Origin: Candidatus Aminicenantota bacterium
GTDB lineage: Bacteria > Acidobacteriota > Aminicenantia > Aminicenantales > Saccharicenantaceae
Length of the DNA: 64,000 nt
NCBI GenBank assembly: GCA_014360005.1
Contig: JACIYI010000002.1
Span: 186,001 to 250,000, forward strand
Reading direction: 5' to 3'
How positions within the stretch are numbered: position 1 is the stretch's first letter; each line of letters starts with the position of its first letter. Below are positions 20,853 through 30,839 of this stretch, piece after piece. Below the pieces are notes generated by a model that did not search any database, was not told the origin of the DNA, and saw only the letters and a program-made list of their open reading frames with translations. A program made the position numbers and the translations under genes.

Positions 20853-23507
20853 TCAGGCTCCAGCCAGCTCCTGCCGGCTTTTCTCCAGGGCGCCCTGTTT
20901 GAGGCGGAGCTCGGCCAGTCTCTGCTGGTGCTCCGCCACCACTGCCTCCGGAGCTTTGGCCAGGAAATCAGGATTCTGCAAGCGAGCTTCAAGCTTGCTG
21001 ATATCCTCTTTAAGCTTGTTCAGTTCTTTTTCCAGCCTTTCTTTCTCGGCAGCCAGGTCGATGGTCCTGGCCACCAGCAGGCCTATTTCAGTCGTCCCGG
21101 CCAGGCCCTTGAGCAGAGTTTTATCTGAGGGCAGGGCCTCCACGTATTCAATATTTTCCACCCCGGCCAGCAGCTTGATGGCCGCTTCGTAGGGGTGGGC
21201 CAGCCTGCGGCTGCGGCTGCCACCGGCAATCCAGAGGTTGACTTTTTCCTTGACCGGTATCCGGTTTTCAGCCCGGATGGTGCGAGCTTCGGAAATTATT
21301 TCCTGCAGGAAATTCATGGTGCTTTCGGCCCCTTCATCCAGCCAGCTGTCAGGAAACTGCGGCCATTCTGCTTCCAGCAGCGAGCGTCCACTGCCGGGAA
21401 GATGGTGCCAGATTTCTTCGGTGATGAAAGGCATGAAGGGGTGAAGCAGGCGCATGATTTTTTCCAGCGAATCTTCCATCACGGCCTGGGTGTTCTTGTC
21501 TCCCTGGCGCAATTCGGGTTTGATGAACTCAATGTACCAATCGCAGAATTCATGCCAGATGAAATGGTAGATGGTTTCTGAAGCTTCGTAGAATTTGTAT
21601 TCTTTGAGGGAAGCATCCAGTTGCCGGCTGACCCGGGCCAGGCGGCTGCGAATCCAGCGGTTGGGCAGGCTGAGCTGCTCCGGCTCGACCGTTACAGCTT
21701 CTTCAGCCAGGTTCATCAGAACGAAGCGGGAGGCGTTCCAGATTTTATTGGCGAAAGCCCGGTAACCGGCCATCCGGTCTTCCGACAGGGCGATGTCCAT
21801 CCCGGGCACAGCCAGCGAGGACAGGGTAAAACGCAGGGCGTCGGTGCCGTATTTTTCTATCATTTCCAGCGGGTCGATGATGTTACCCTCGGATTTGCTC
21901 ATTTTCCGCCGTTTCATGTCCCGGACCAGGCCGTTGATGAAGACCTCACGGAATGGGATGTCCTTCATGAACTTCAGGCCCATCATAATCATCCTGGCCA
22001 CCCAGAAAAAGATGATGTCGAAGCCGGTGGCCATGAGGTCGGTGGGGTAAAAAACCTTGAGGTCCTCGGTCTGCTCCGGCCAGCCCATGGTGGCAAAGGG
22101 CCAGAGGGCGGATGAGAACCAGGTGTCGAGGACGTCCTCATCCTGGCAGACCGGACCGCCGCATTTTTCGCAGGCTACCGGTTCCTCCATCTCTACCATC
22201 AGGTGCTGGCAGTTCTGGCAGTAATAAGCCGGGATGCGATGACCCCACCACAGCTGCCGCGAGATGCACCAGTCGTGAATCTTGTACATCCACTCGAAGT
22301 AGGTTCTGGTCCAGTTTTCCGGTATGAAAACTATCTTTTTTCCTTCCACCACTTTGATAGCTTCCCGGGCCAGTGGTTCGATCCTGACGAACCATTGCCA
22401 GGAAAGATGGGGCTCGATAACAGTCTTGCAGCGGTAACAATGGCCGACGGCATGGGTATAGTCCTCAGTCTTGACCAGAAGGCCCAGCTCCCGGAGCTTT
22501 TCCACCACCTTCTGGCGGCAGACAAACCGGTCAAGTCCCTGGAACTCCCGGCCAGCGGCTTCAGTCATCTTACCGCTGCCGTCGATGACGGTGACCTGTT
22601 CCAGGTTGTGCTTCTTGCCCAGCTGAAAGTCAACCGGGTCATGAGCCGGGGTTACCTTGACCGCCCCGGTACCGAAATCTTTCTCCACTCGCTCGTCAGT
22701 GATGACCGGGATCAGCCGGTTCTGCAGGGGCAGGAGGACCTGTTGCCCGTGGTATTTCCGGTAGCGCTCGTCATCGGGATGGACCGCCACGGCCGTATCG
22801 CCCAGCATGGTTTCCGGCCTGGTGGTGGCTACCACAATTCCCTCATCGCTACCCGGTAGCGGGTACTTGATATACCAGAGTTTGCCCTGAAGTTCTTTGT
22901 GCTCTATCTCGATATCTGACAGAACGGTCTGACAGCGGGGGCAGCGGTTGACCAGGTAATAATCACGGTAAATCAATCCTTCCCGGTAAAGGGAAACGAA
23001 CACGTATTTGACCGCCCGGGAGAAGCCCTCGTCCATGGTGAATCTTTCCCGGGACCAGTCCAGGGAGCAACCCAGCCTTTTCAGCTGCTCGATAATCACC
23101 CCGCCGTACTTTTTTTTCCATTCCCAGGCCACCTTCAGAAATTCTTCTCGCCCGATTTTTTCCCGGCTGAGGCCTTTCTCGGCCAGGCTCTGTTCGATTA
23201 CATTGTGCACGGCGATCGAAGCGTGGTCGGTGCCGGGCAGCCACATGGTATTGAAGCCCTGCATTTTCTTCCAGCGGACAATGATATCGGGCAGGGTGAA
23301 GCAGAGGGCGTGCCCCATGTGCAGAACGCCGGTGACGTTGGGTGGGGGCAAAACCATGGAAAATTTCGGGCGCGGCGAATTGACATCGGCCACGAATAAT
23401 TTTTCCTCCAGCCAGAACTTGGACCATCTGGCTTCCACCGGTTTGGGGTCGTAGGCTTTCTCCAGCAGTTTCTTTTGTCTCATGGTTTTACCTTTTCCTG
23501 GATTCAT
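20853..23507 (-). CDS. valS: Valyl-tRNA synthetase
   Basis: 884-residue class I synthetase. The HIGH-type motif is PNVTGVLHMGHAL, the KMSKS loop is RRKMSKSEGN, the editing domain (TTRPETMLGDTAVAVHP) is complete, and the C-terminal coiled-coil arm (LEKELNKLKEDISKLEARL) ends the protein. The ATG at 23507 overlaps the preceding gene by 4 nt; a second ATG at 23483 with AGG-rich sequence before it is an alternative start. It sits in the dnaE-receiver-valS-birA-coaX string. Confidence 0.97.
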   Translation of the reverse strand: MNPGKGKTMRQKKLLEKAYDPKPVEARWSKFWLEEKLFVADVNSPRPKFSMVLPPPNVTGVLHMGHALCFTLPDIIVRWKKMQGFNTMWLPGTDHASIAVHNVIEQSLAEKGLSREKIGREEFLKVAWEWKKKYGGVIIEQLKRLGCSLDWSRERFTMDEGFSRAVKYVFVSLYREGLIYRDYYLVNRCPRCQTVLSDIEIEHKELQGKLWYIKYPLPGSDEGIVVATTRPETMLGDTAVAVHPDDERYRKYHGQQVLLPLQNRLIPVITDERVEKDFGTGAVKVTPAHDPVDFQLGKKHNLEQVTVIDGSGKMTEAAGREFQGLDRFVCRQKVVEKLRELGLLVKTEDYTHAVGHCYRCKTVIEPHLSWQWFVRIEPLAREAIKVVEGKKIVFIPENWTRTYFEWMYKIHDWCISRQLWWGHRIPAYYCQNCQHLMVEMEEPVACEKCGGPVCQDEDVLDTWFSSALWPFATMGWPEQTEDLKVFYPTDLMATGFDIIFFWVARMIMMGLKFMKDIPFREVFINGLVRDMKRRKMSKSEGNIIDPLEMIEKYGTDALRFTLSSLAVPGMDIALSEDRMAGYRAFANKIWNASRFVLMNLAEEAVTVEPEQLSLPNRWIRSRLARVSRQLDASLKEYKFYEASETIYHFIWHEFCDWYIEFIKPELRQGDKNTQAVMEDSLEKIMRLLHPFMPFITEEIWHHLPGSGRSLLEAEWPQFPDSWLDEGAESTMNFLQEIISEARTIRAENRIPVKEKVNLWIAGGSRSRRLAHPYEAAIKLLAGVENIEYVEALPSDKTLLKGLAGTTEIGLLVARTIDLAAEKERLEKELNKLKEDISKLEARLQNPDFLAKAPEAVVAEHQQRLAELRLKQGALEKSRQELAGA

Positions 23508-24103
23508 TTTTCGCGGTCCTGGCTGCCGCCGGGTTCCCGGGTCTTGCCGGCCGGCTGGGCCTCAGCCTGGAGGCTGGCCCGCAACCTTTTTTCCAGTTCT
23601 CTTTCTGCTTCCAGCACTTCCTGTTGAATAAAATGCCGCAGTTCTCTCATCAGAGCCGGGCTGGCCAGAGTCTCCGTAGGCGGGGTGGATGCAGCCGGGC
23701 TCTCGGGCAGTTCTTCCGGCAGAGTATCCGGCACCCGTCTTTTCTCCACCGCTTCTCTGACGGCTTCGGCCAGACTTTCGGAATAAAAGGGTTTCAGGAA
23801 AACTTTTTCCGGCTTGAGCCATTGCCAGTAATCCCGCGGCAGGGGTTCAAAAGTCCCGGCTATCAGAAAAACCGGCAGCCGGCTGGCAGCGGCCAGCCTG
23901 CCCTGGAGAGAGGACAGGCTGTCGGCGCCTTCCAGCAGGGAAGAGCCGAGGATCAGGGCTTCCGGGTTGATGGTCTCCAGCAGCTGGTTCAGTTCATCCA
24001 GGTTGCCGGCCAGATGCAGCCTGAAATTCTCTTCGGGAAAGACAGACTGGCAGAGCTTGCGGATGGCCGGGCTGCTGTCAGCTACTATCAGATTGTATGC
24101 CAC
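23504..24103 (-). CDS. Degenerate receiver-domain protein
   Basis: 199 residues. The first 120 have CheY-like order: acidic pocket residue in MAYNLIVADSS, and the conserved switch lysine in VFLKPFYSESLAEAVREAV. The strand that should carry the phosphoacceptor Asp reads PEALILGSSLL, so the Asp is apparently Gly or Ser and ordinary phosphorylation is unlikely. A Pro/Thr-rich linker leads to a short helical C-terminus (LMRELRHFIQQEVLEAERELEKRLRASLQ) that may dimerise. No output domain is recognised. It overlaps valS by 4 nt and follows dnaE, an unusual neighbourhood for a receiver. Confidence 0.8.
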   Translation of the reverse strand: MAYNLIVADSSPAIRKLCQSVFPEENFRLHLAGNLDELNQLLETINPEALILGSSLLEGADSLSSLQGRLAAASRLPVFLIAGTFEPLPRDYWQWLKPEKVFLKPFYSESLAEAVREAVEKRRVPDTLPEELPESPAASTPPTETLASPALMRELRHFIQQEVLEAERELEKRLRASLQAEAQPAGKTREPGGSQDREK

Positions 24104-24190
24104 TTTAATCCTCGGTTCACGGGTTATAAACCAGCTGAAAACAGGTAATTTAATCTACCTTTTTAGCCTTTTTCTGTCAATCAGGGCAGG

Positions 24191-27100
24191 TTAATATTCG
24201 ACCAGGACCGAGCCCGGACCAAACAGCTCTTCCATTCTCTCCAGGAATTCTTCTGAAGGCCGGACACCCTGAGCCTCAGCCGACTGGACCAGGCAACAGG
24301 TGGAGTCGTTTTCCAGTTGCAGGTAAAGGGGGCAGTCCCCGCTGAAAGATTCCAGGATACTTTTCATCCGGGTGATGGTGTTGTCATCCAGGGAACCTAC
24401 TGGTATCCTGATGACGGTTTTCCGGGCCAGCTTTTCCAGGGCTTCAGTCAGGGGCATAATCTGGGATACGATTATCTTTCGGGCCTCAAAACTATCCGCC
24501 GCCATCCGGCCCTTCAACCAGACCAGCTGGCCTTCTTTAAGATAAATATTGAATTTGTTGTAAGCCTCGGGAAAAACGGTGATGTCCACCTGCCCGGTCA
24601 GATCTTCCAGGACGAAGGTGGCCATCCTTTCTTCTTTCCTGGTCTTCAGCAGTTTGACGGAGATGATGATGCCGCACAGCCGGACCTCGCGGTCGAAGTC
24701 CTGTTCCGGGTCCAGGGCTTCCACCGAGTGACTGACCAGCTGGGCCAGACGGTGTTGGTAGCGGGCCAGGGGATGACTGGAAAGGTAAGTTCCCAGGACT
24801 TCTTTTTCGTAGGCCAGCAGGGTCTGTTCATCCCATTCGCTTTTCAGCAGAATTTCCTGAGGCAGGTCGGGGCGTCGGACATACTCTTCGCCAAACAGAG
24901 AAATAGTTTTTTCTTCGCGAGCCTTCTGTTTCTGGTGCCCGTATTCCAGCAGAACATCTATCAGTTCAAAGAGCTGCGACCGCTTCCAGCCCAGAGAATC
25001 CAGGGCTCCGGCCTTAATCAGGCTTTCCAGGGCCTTGCGATTCAGGAGGCGGGAATCGTATTCATCAAACAGGTCAAAGAGATCCTTGAAGCCGCCCTTT
25101 TTCTGCCGCAGAGCAATCAGTTCCTGGATGGTGTTCTCTCCGACATTCTTTATGGCCGACAGCCCCATTCTGATATTCTGGCCTTCGACGGTGAAGCTGT
25201 AATGACTGGAGTTGATATCCGGTGGCAAGACCTTAATTCCCAGTTCCCGGCATTCATTGAGGTATTTAACCATCTGGGAAGTATCGCCCTTTTCGGCCTC
25301 GGAGGTCAGCAGGGCAGCCAGAAAGTGAACAGGATAATGGGCTTTAAGGTAGGCTGTCTGGTAGGCCAGGTAAGCATAGGCCGCGCTGTGGGATTTGTTG
25401 AAACCGTATTCGGCAAACTGGGCTATCTGGTCAAAGATTTTTTCAGCCTTGGACTGGTGAAGGCCCTTTTTCCTGGCTCCCTGGATGAAACGCTCCCTCT
25501 GGGCCTTCATCATTTCTTTAACTTTTTTGCCCATGGCTTTACGCAGAACATCCGCTTCGGCCATGGTAAAACCGGCCAGGTCGGTAGCAATGCGCATGAC
25601 CTGTTCCTGGTAAACAATGATGCCGCGGGTTTCCTTGAGGATCGGCTCCAGTTGCGGGACTTCGTAGGAGATTTTTTCCGGGTGGTGTTTCCGCTGGACA
25701 AATTCGGCCGTCATGCCGCTCTTGAGCGGCCCCGGCCGGTAGAGAGCATTCAGGGCAATCAGGTCGCGGAATTCTTCCGGTTTGAAGCTCCGCAGCTGGT
25801 CCTTCATCCCGTAGCTTTCAAACTGGAAAACGCCATTGGTGCGGCCCTGTTTGAAGACTTCAAAGGTAGCCGGGTCATCTAGGGGAATTTTATCCAGGTC
25901 GATTTGCTGGCCGGTGTCTTTTTCTATCAGATCCAGGGCGTCGGTGATGACCGTCAGGTTGCGCAGTCCCAGAAGGTCCATCTTGAGCAGGCCGATGGCC
26001 TCCACGTCACCCATCGGGAACTGGGTGGTGATTTCACCCTTGCTGGATTGGTAAAGGGGGATGAACTCGACCAGGGGACGCGGTGTGATCACTATGCCGG
26101 CAGCGTGGATGGAGGGATGCCTGACCTGTCCTTCGAGCTTGCGAGCCACGTCCAGAAGTCGGGCTATCCGTTCGTTCTTCTGGTACATTTCCTTTAATTC
26201 CGGCACGCTCTTGAGGGCGCCTTCAATGCTGCTATCCGGACCCTGGGTGGGAATCATCTTGGCCACCCGGTCGACTTCGCTCAGGGGAATTTCCATCACC
26301 CGGCCGACATCGCGGATAGCCTGACGGGCGGCCATGGTGCCGAAGGTGATAATCTGGCAGACGTTTTCCTGGCCGTACTTTTCCGTCACGTAATCTATGA
26401 CTTCCTGGCGGCGGCGACCGCAGAAATCGATGTCAATATCGGGCAGGCTGATGCGGTCGGGGTTCAGGAAGCGCTCGAAGAGCAGGTCGTACTCGATTGG
26501 GTCAATCTGGGTGATGCCTAGGCAGTAGGCAATCAGGCTGCCGGCAGCCGAGCCCCGGCCCGGGCCGACTGGAATGCCACGCTTCCGGGCAGAGCTGATC
26601 AGGTCCCAGACCACCAGGAAGTAACCTTCAAAGCCCATCTGCTCGATCAGCTTGATTTCTCTTTCCAGGCGATGCTGGTATTCCTCCAGGGTGTGGGGAT
26701 TGAGGCCACGATTGATTTTTTCCTGGATCCCCGGCAGGCGCTGTTCAAAACCCTGGCGGACGACTTCCTCAAAATAATCACGCAGATTCTGATGACCCGG
26801 GGCCTGAAAATTCGGCAGAAAGTGACCCGACAGGGGGAACTCAAAATTACAGCGGGCTGCCAGATGACGGGTGTTTTCCAGGGCTTCGGGATAATCCCGG
26901 AACAGCTCCCTCATTTCAGCCGTGGATTTCAGGTAGAACTGGTCGGAAGAAAAATGCATTCGGTCGGTGTCGGAAAGTTTCTTTCCAGTCTGGATGCACA
27001 GCAGTACGTCCTGGATCTGGGCGTCTTCCTGTTTCAGAAAATGAACGTCGTTGGTGGCCACCAGCGGCAGACCCAGTTTTTTGGCCAGGTCTGCTATCCC

Positions 27101-27673
27101 GGGAATAATTTTCTTCTGTTCCGGCAGTCCGTGGTCCTGGATTTCCAGGTAGAAATTTTCTTCGCCGAAAATTTCCAGGTATTCCCGGGCAGCCTGTTCC
27201 GCCCTGTCCTCCATTTCTTTTACCAGGTAATCATTAACCTCGCCCTTCAGGCAGCTGGACAGAGCTATCAGGCCGGAGGCACAGTCTTTCAAGATTTCCT
27301 TATCTATGCGCGGGCGGTAATAAAAGCCTTCCAGGTAAGCCGCGGTCAGCAGGCGACATAAATTCCGGTAGCCCTTATCATCCTTGACCAGTAGCAGCAG
27401 ATGGTAGTTATTGGTTTCGTCCCCATTTCCCGGTTTTTTTTCGAACCTGGATTTGGGTGCCAGGTAAACTTCGCAGCCGATTATCGGTTTTATCCCCTGC
27501 TTCTTGGCTGCCTTGAAGAATTCAACCGCCCCGAACAGGTTCCCATGGTCGGTCAGGGCCACCGCCGGCATGTTAAACTTGGAAACATGCTCCACCAGGT
27601 CAGCCAGGCGCAGACAGCCGTCGAGGATGCTGTATTCGCTGTGGACATGGAGGTGAATGAAGGCATTATCCAT
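24191..27673 (-). CDS. dnaE: DNA polymerase III alpha subunit
   Basis: 1160-residue replicative polymerase of the DnaE1 type. The PHP domain with HLHVHSEYSILDG opens the chain, the catalytic aspartates are in ISLPDIDIDFCGRRR, then come the finger and little-finger helices, a tandem HhH region (EYGFNKSHSAAYAYLAYQ), an OB fold (VRLCGIIISVKLLKTRKEERMATFVLEDLTG) and a tau-binding-like C-terminus. The PHP histidines look intact. It lies 33 nt after guaA, with an 87-nt gap to the next gene. Confidence 0.97.
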   Translation of the reverse strand: MDNAFIHLHVHSEYSILDGCLRLADLVEHVSKFNMPAVALTDHGNLFGAVEFFKAAKKQGIKPIIGCEVYLAPKSRFEKKPGNGDETNNYHLLLLVKDDKGYRNLCRLLTAAYLEGFYYRPRIDKEILKDCASGLIALSSCLKGEVNDYLVKEMEDRAEQAAREYLEIFGEENFYLEIQDHGLPEQKKIIPGIADLAKKLGLPLVATNDVHFLKQEDAQIQDVLLCIQTGKKLSDTDRMHFSSDQFYLKSTAEMRELFRDYPEALENTRHLAARCNFEFPLSGHFLPNFQAPGHQNLRDYFEEVVRQGFEQRLPGIQEKINRGLNPHTLEEYQHRLEREIKLIEQMGFEGYFLVVWDLISSARKRGIPVGPGRGSAAGSLIAYCLGITQIDPIEYDLLFERFLNPDRISLPDIDIDFCGRRRQEVIDYVTEKYGQENVCQIITFGTMAARQAIRDVGRVMEIPLSEVDRVAKMIPTQGPDSSIEGALKSVPELKEMYQKNERIARLLDVARKLEGQVRHPSIHAAGIVITPRPLVEFIPLYQSSKGEITTQFPMGDVEAIGLLKMDLLGLRNLTVITDALDLIEKDTGQQIDLDKIPLDDPATFEVFKQGRTNGVFQFESYGMKDQLRSFKPEEFRDLIALNALYRPGPLKSGMTAEFVQRKHHPEKISYEVPQLEPILKETRGIIVYQEQVMRIATDLAGFTMAEADVLRKAMGKKVKEMMKAQRERFIQGARKKGLHQSKAEKIFDQIAQFAEYGFNKSHSAAYAYLAYQTAYLKAHYPVHFLAALLTSEAEKGDTSQMVKYLNECRELGIKVLPPDINSSHYSFTVEGQNIRMGLSAIKNVGENTIQELIALRQKKGGFKDLFDLFDEYDSRLLNRKALESLIKAGALDSLGWKRSQLFELIDVLLEYGHQKQKAREEKTISLFGEEYVRRPDLPQEILLKSEWDEQTLLAYEKEVLGTYLSSHPLARYQHRLAQLVSHSVEALDPEQDFDREVRLCGIIISVKLLKTRKEERMATFVLEDLTGQVDITVFPEAYNKFNIYLKEGQLVWLKGRMAADSFEARKIIVSQIMPLTEALEKLARKTVIRIPVGSLDDNTITRMKSILESFSGDCPLYLQLENDSTCCLVQSAEAQGVRPSEEFLERMEELFGPGSVLVEY

Positions 27674-27706
27674 GATTACAACCCTTAATCAATCGCCGCC
27701 GGCCGG

Positions 27707-29239
27707 TTATTCCCATTCGATGGTTCCGGGTGGCTTGGAGGTGATATCGTAAACCACCCGGTTGACGCCGTCAACCTCGTTGACGATCCTGGTGGAAATT
27801 TTCTTGAGCAACCGGGGCGAAGCCTGGTACCAGTTGGCGGTCATGCCGTCGGTACTCTGAACCAGGCGGATGGCAACTACCTGCTGGTAGGTTCTCTGGT
27901 CGCCCATGACCCCGACTGAACGGACAGGCAGAAGCACGGCAAAAGCCTGCCAGAGCTTATGGTAAATCCTGGCTTTCCTGACTTCTTCCAGAAGAATAGC
28001 GTCGGCCTCTCTCAAAAGGCGCAGGTTTTCTCGATTAACCTCGCCGATGATTCTCACCGCCAGACCAGGTCCAGGGAAAGGATGTTGATGAATAAACTCA
28101 CGGCTAACACCGAGCTCGAGAGCCAGGGCCCGGACCTCATCTTTGAAGAGTTCGCGCAGCGGCTCCACCAGCTGGAAATTGAATTTTTCCGGCAGCCCAC
28201 CCACGTTGTGGTGAGATTTAATGGTGTGAGAAGGCCCTTTGACGGAGGTGCTTTCTATGAGATCAGGATAGATTGTGCCCTGAGCTAAGAATTTAACCTG
28301 GCCCAGCTTCCGGGCTTCTTCTTCAAATATTTCTATGAAAACCTGCCCGATGATTTTTCGCTTCTTTTCTGGCGAAGTAACACCTTTAAGCTTTTCTAAG
28401 AACCGGTCTTCTGCTTCCACGCCGATAACCTGAAGCGAAAACTGACGGCGGAATTCTTCCAGTTGGGTCTGGTACTCGCCCCGGCGCAGCAGTCCATTAT
28501 TGACGAAGACGCAATGAAGCTGTCGGCCGATGGCTTTCTGGATGAGGAGCGAAGTTACCAGCGAATCTATGCCGCCGCTCAGACCGCAGATAACCTTTTC
28601 TTTGCCCACCTGCTGACGAATTTCTTTAACCTTATCTTCAATGAAGGAACTCATGTTCCAGTCAGTCCGAAGGCCGGCCAGACGGAAAAGGAAATTGCCC
28701 AGAAGCTTTTTGCCTTCCCGGGTGTGGGCTACTTCTGGATGGAACTGGACACCGTAAATTTTTCTGGCTGGGTTTTCAATGACAGCGGCCCTGGAATTTG
28801 CGGTGCGAGCGGTAATGATAAAACCTTCAGGGATGGTTTCCAGCCGGTCGCCGTGGCTCATCCAGACCTGGGTTTTTTCCTTGAGGCCATGGAGCAAGCC
28901 TGATCTATCAAGAATATGAAGCGCGGCAAAACCATATTCACGCTGCGGAGCTTTCAGTACCTGGCCGCCCAGATGGTAGGCTATAAGCTGCAGCCCGTAG
29001 CAGATACCGAGGATGGGAATTCCCAGGTTAAAAATCCCGGGGTCAGGATGGGGAGAATCTGGCTCATAAACGCTCCGCGGTCCGCCGGAGAAGATTATGG
29101 CGCCAGGAGCCAAAGACTTTATTTTTTTGAGTGGAGTATTAAACGGATGTATCTCGGAATAAACCCCCAGCTCACGTACTTTGCGGGCTATCAGCTGGGT
29201 ATACTGCGACCCAAAATCAAGAATCAGGGCTTTATTCAT
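27707..29239 (-). CDS. guaA: GMP synthase (glutamine-hydrolysing)
   Basis: 510 residues converting XMP to GMP. The N-terminal class I amidotransferase has the nucleophile in [15 protein letters not shown] and HPEVAHT; the ATP pyrophosphatase loop is [13 protein letters not shown]; the C-terminal dimerisation domain ends [16 protein letters not shown]. It is the first gene of the long minus-strand series running to 15.4 kb and diverges from sppA across about 190 nt. Confidence 0.97.
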   Translation of the reverse strand: MNKALILDFGSQYTQLIARKVRELGVYSEIHPFNTPLKKIKSLAPGAIIFSGGPRSVYEPDSPHPDPGIFNLGIPILGICYGLQLIAYHLGGQVLKAPQREYGFAALHILDRSGLLHGLKEKTQVWMSHGDRLETIPEGFIITARTANSRAAVIENPARKIYGVQFHPEVAHTREGKKLLGNFLFRLAGLRTDWNMSSFIEDKVKEIRQQVGKEKVICGLSGGIDSLVTSLLIQKAIGRQLHCVFVNNGLLRRGEYQTQLEEFRRQFSLQVIGVEAEDRFLEKLKGVTSPEKKRKIIGQVFIEIFEEEARKLGQVKFLAQGTIYPDLIESTSVKGPSHTIKSHHNVGGLPEKFNFQLVEPLRELFKDEVRALALELGVSREFIHQHPFPGPGLAVRIIGEVNRENLRLLREADAILLEEVRKARIYHKLWQAFAVLLPVRSVGVMGDQRTYQQVVAIRLVQSTDGMTANWYQASPRLLKKISTRIVNEVDGVNRVVYDITSKPPGTIEWE

Positions 29240-29327
29240 AGACAGATTTTAGCAGAGGGCCAGGTCTGTTTCAACGAATGAAGCCAGCTATTTTCCCAGA
29301 GACCACAGGTATGGTTAACCATTTCTT

Positions 29328-29354
29328 CCCCTGGTCTTCAGGGAGGGGATTTTT
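29328..29354 (+). terminator. Hairpin plus T-tract upstream of sppA
   Basis: CCCTG-GTCTT-CAGGG (29329-29343) followed by AGGGG and a run of six T. It has intrinsic-terminator form in the plus direction but sits in the divergent guaA/sppA interval with no plus-strand gene behind it. It may limit read-through from antisense transcription of guaA, or act as an attenuator before sppA. Confidence 0.35.
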
Positions 29355-29431
29355 TCTTAAGCTTGAGTCCCAGCTGAGTAACCTAGAAATGAGGTAAAAT
29401 ATTGTTGTTCAAGAAAGGAGGAGAAAAAGAA

Positions 29432-30397
29432 ATGAATAAAAAACACCTGATTTGGTTAATTTTAATCACGTTTTTTTACCTGGCTGCCTGTTCACCTCGA
29501 ATAAACATTGATTTTCTCGGCCAGGAGAAATTGCAGGAGGTGGTCCTGGTAGAAAGCGGAGCCAGAGAGAAAGTGCTGGTAATAGAAGTAGATGGTGTTA
29601 TTAGTTCAGAGTCGGGTGGGCTTTTTTCCCGGGAAGGAAACGTTGTCTCCAGCGTCTACCAGAGACTGGAAAAAGCAGCCGCCGACCCTCTGGTTAAAGG
29701 AGTCATAGTGCGGCTGGAAACTCCGGGCGGCGAGGTTACTTCCAGTGACGTTCTTTACCATGAAATCCAGCGGTTTCGACAGAAGAAAAACGTGCCGGTG
29801 GTAGCTCTGATGCTGGGAGTGGCGGCTTCTGGCGGCTATTATGTGGCTTCGGCCTGCGATACTATTATTGCCCATCCGACCACACTTACTGGAAGCATCG
29901 GAGTTATTGCTGTTTTTCCTGAGGTTGAAGGTCTGATGAATAAAGTCGGAGTGAAAACGGCCGTAGTTAAATCTGGAGCCATGAAAGATGCTGGTAGCCC
30001 CTTCCGAGGAATGAGCGAAGAGGAAAAGCACCTTTTCCAGAAAATAATAGATGAACACTACGAGAAGTTTCTGCAGGTGGTAAAAGCCAGGAAAGAAAAC
30101 GGGCCTTCTCTGGAAGATCTGAGGAAGATAGCGGACGGCCGGGTTTACACCGCCCAGCAGGCTCTTGACCTTGGGTTGATTGATAAAATCGGCTATTTTG
30201 AGAGCGCTCTGAAAGAAGTCTTGACCCGGGCTGGGCTGAAAGAAGCAAGAGCAGTGGCCTATACTTATTATCCAAAAAAGCAGAACAACCTCTATGCTTC
30301 TTCTTTTCTCAGCCCTGACTCTCTAACCAAAGCTCTGGAGCAACTTCTGCCAGCGCTTAAAACCGGCTTTTACTACCTATGGCTTCCGGGATGGTAA
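29432..30397 (+). CDS. sppA: SppA-type signal peptide peptidase, lipoprotein form
   Basis: S49 serine protease that clears cleaved signal peptides, here about 321 residues, the short bacterial form with one catalytic domain. The start is chosen at 29432 because AGGAGG lies 9 nt upstream. Catalytic Ser is in GVAASGGYYVASACD and the Lys in VKSGAMKDAGSPFR. The N-terminus is a lipoprotein signal (ILITFFYLAAC, lipobox LAAC, Cys20) rather than the usual plain membrane anchor, so the enzyme is probably tethered by lipid on the outer side of the inner membrane. It stands alone and converges on hypA. Confidence 0.93.
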   Translation: MNKKHLIWLILITFFYLAACSPRINIDFLGQEKLQEVVLVESGAREKVLVIEVDGVISSESGGLFSREGNVVSSVYQRLEKAAADPLVKGVIVRLETPGGEVTSSDVLYHEIQRFRQKKNVPVVALMLGVAASGGYYVASACDTIIAHPTTLTGSIGVIAVFPEVEGLMNKVGVKTAVVKSGAMKDAGSPFRGMSEEEKHLFQKIIDEHYEKFLQVVKARKENGPSLEDLRKIADGRVYTAQQALDLGLIDKIGYFESALKEVLTRAGLKEARAVAYTYYPKKQNNLYASSFLSPDSLTKALEQLLPALKTGFYYLWLPGW

Positions 30398-30476
30398 ACG
30401 TTGGCCCTCAGAAACCTGACCAAAACGGTCCAGGCAGGAATCTTGGAATAAAAGAAATTTTGGGGCGGGTGAAAGT

Positions 30477-30839
30477 CTAAGAGGTTTCAATTTCTAATTT
30501 TTCTAAGTAGAGGTCACGGCCGCTTATCAGTTCCATATCCTTGGAGCCGCAGAAAGGGCAGGCATGAGAGAAGGATTCATCCATGATATTTTTGGCCGTG
30601 ATTTCTTTTCCACAACCGTGGCATTTAAATTTAATCCTGGTGACTTTAATCTCCAGCCTGGACTTATCGGCGATGGTGCCCTTTTTGTAGCTGTTAAAAG
30701 CTGAGCGGAAGAGCTCAGGTACCACCCCGGAAAGCTCGCCAATCAGGACTTTGACTCTGGTTACTCTGGTGGCGCCGGACTTTCGGGCCTGCTCTTCTAT
30801 TATGGTAAAAAGGTCAGCCACAATGGACATCTCATGCAT
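30477..30839 (-). CDS. hypA: Hydrogenase nickel metallochaperone HypA
   Basis: 120 residues. It opens MHEMSIVADL with the nickel-binding His at position 2, and carries the structural zinc site as CHGC ... CPFC. It delivers nickel to the hydrogenase large subunit together with HypB, whose stop it overlaps by 8 nt. It is the last gene of the hydrogenase operon. HypC, D, E and F are not in the window and must be encoded elsewhere. Confidence 0.96.
   Translation of the reverse strand: MHEMSIVADLFTIIEEQARKSGATRVTRVKVLIGELSGVVPELFRSAFNSYKKGTIADKSRLEIKVTRIKFKCHGCGKEITAKNIMDESFSHACPFCGSKDMELISGRDLYLEKLEIETS

Noticed and set aside
24317..25882. A 521-codon plus-strand frame opposite dnaE
   Set aside because: It is shadow coding of DnaE, whose catalytic and OB motifs lie on the other strand.
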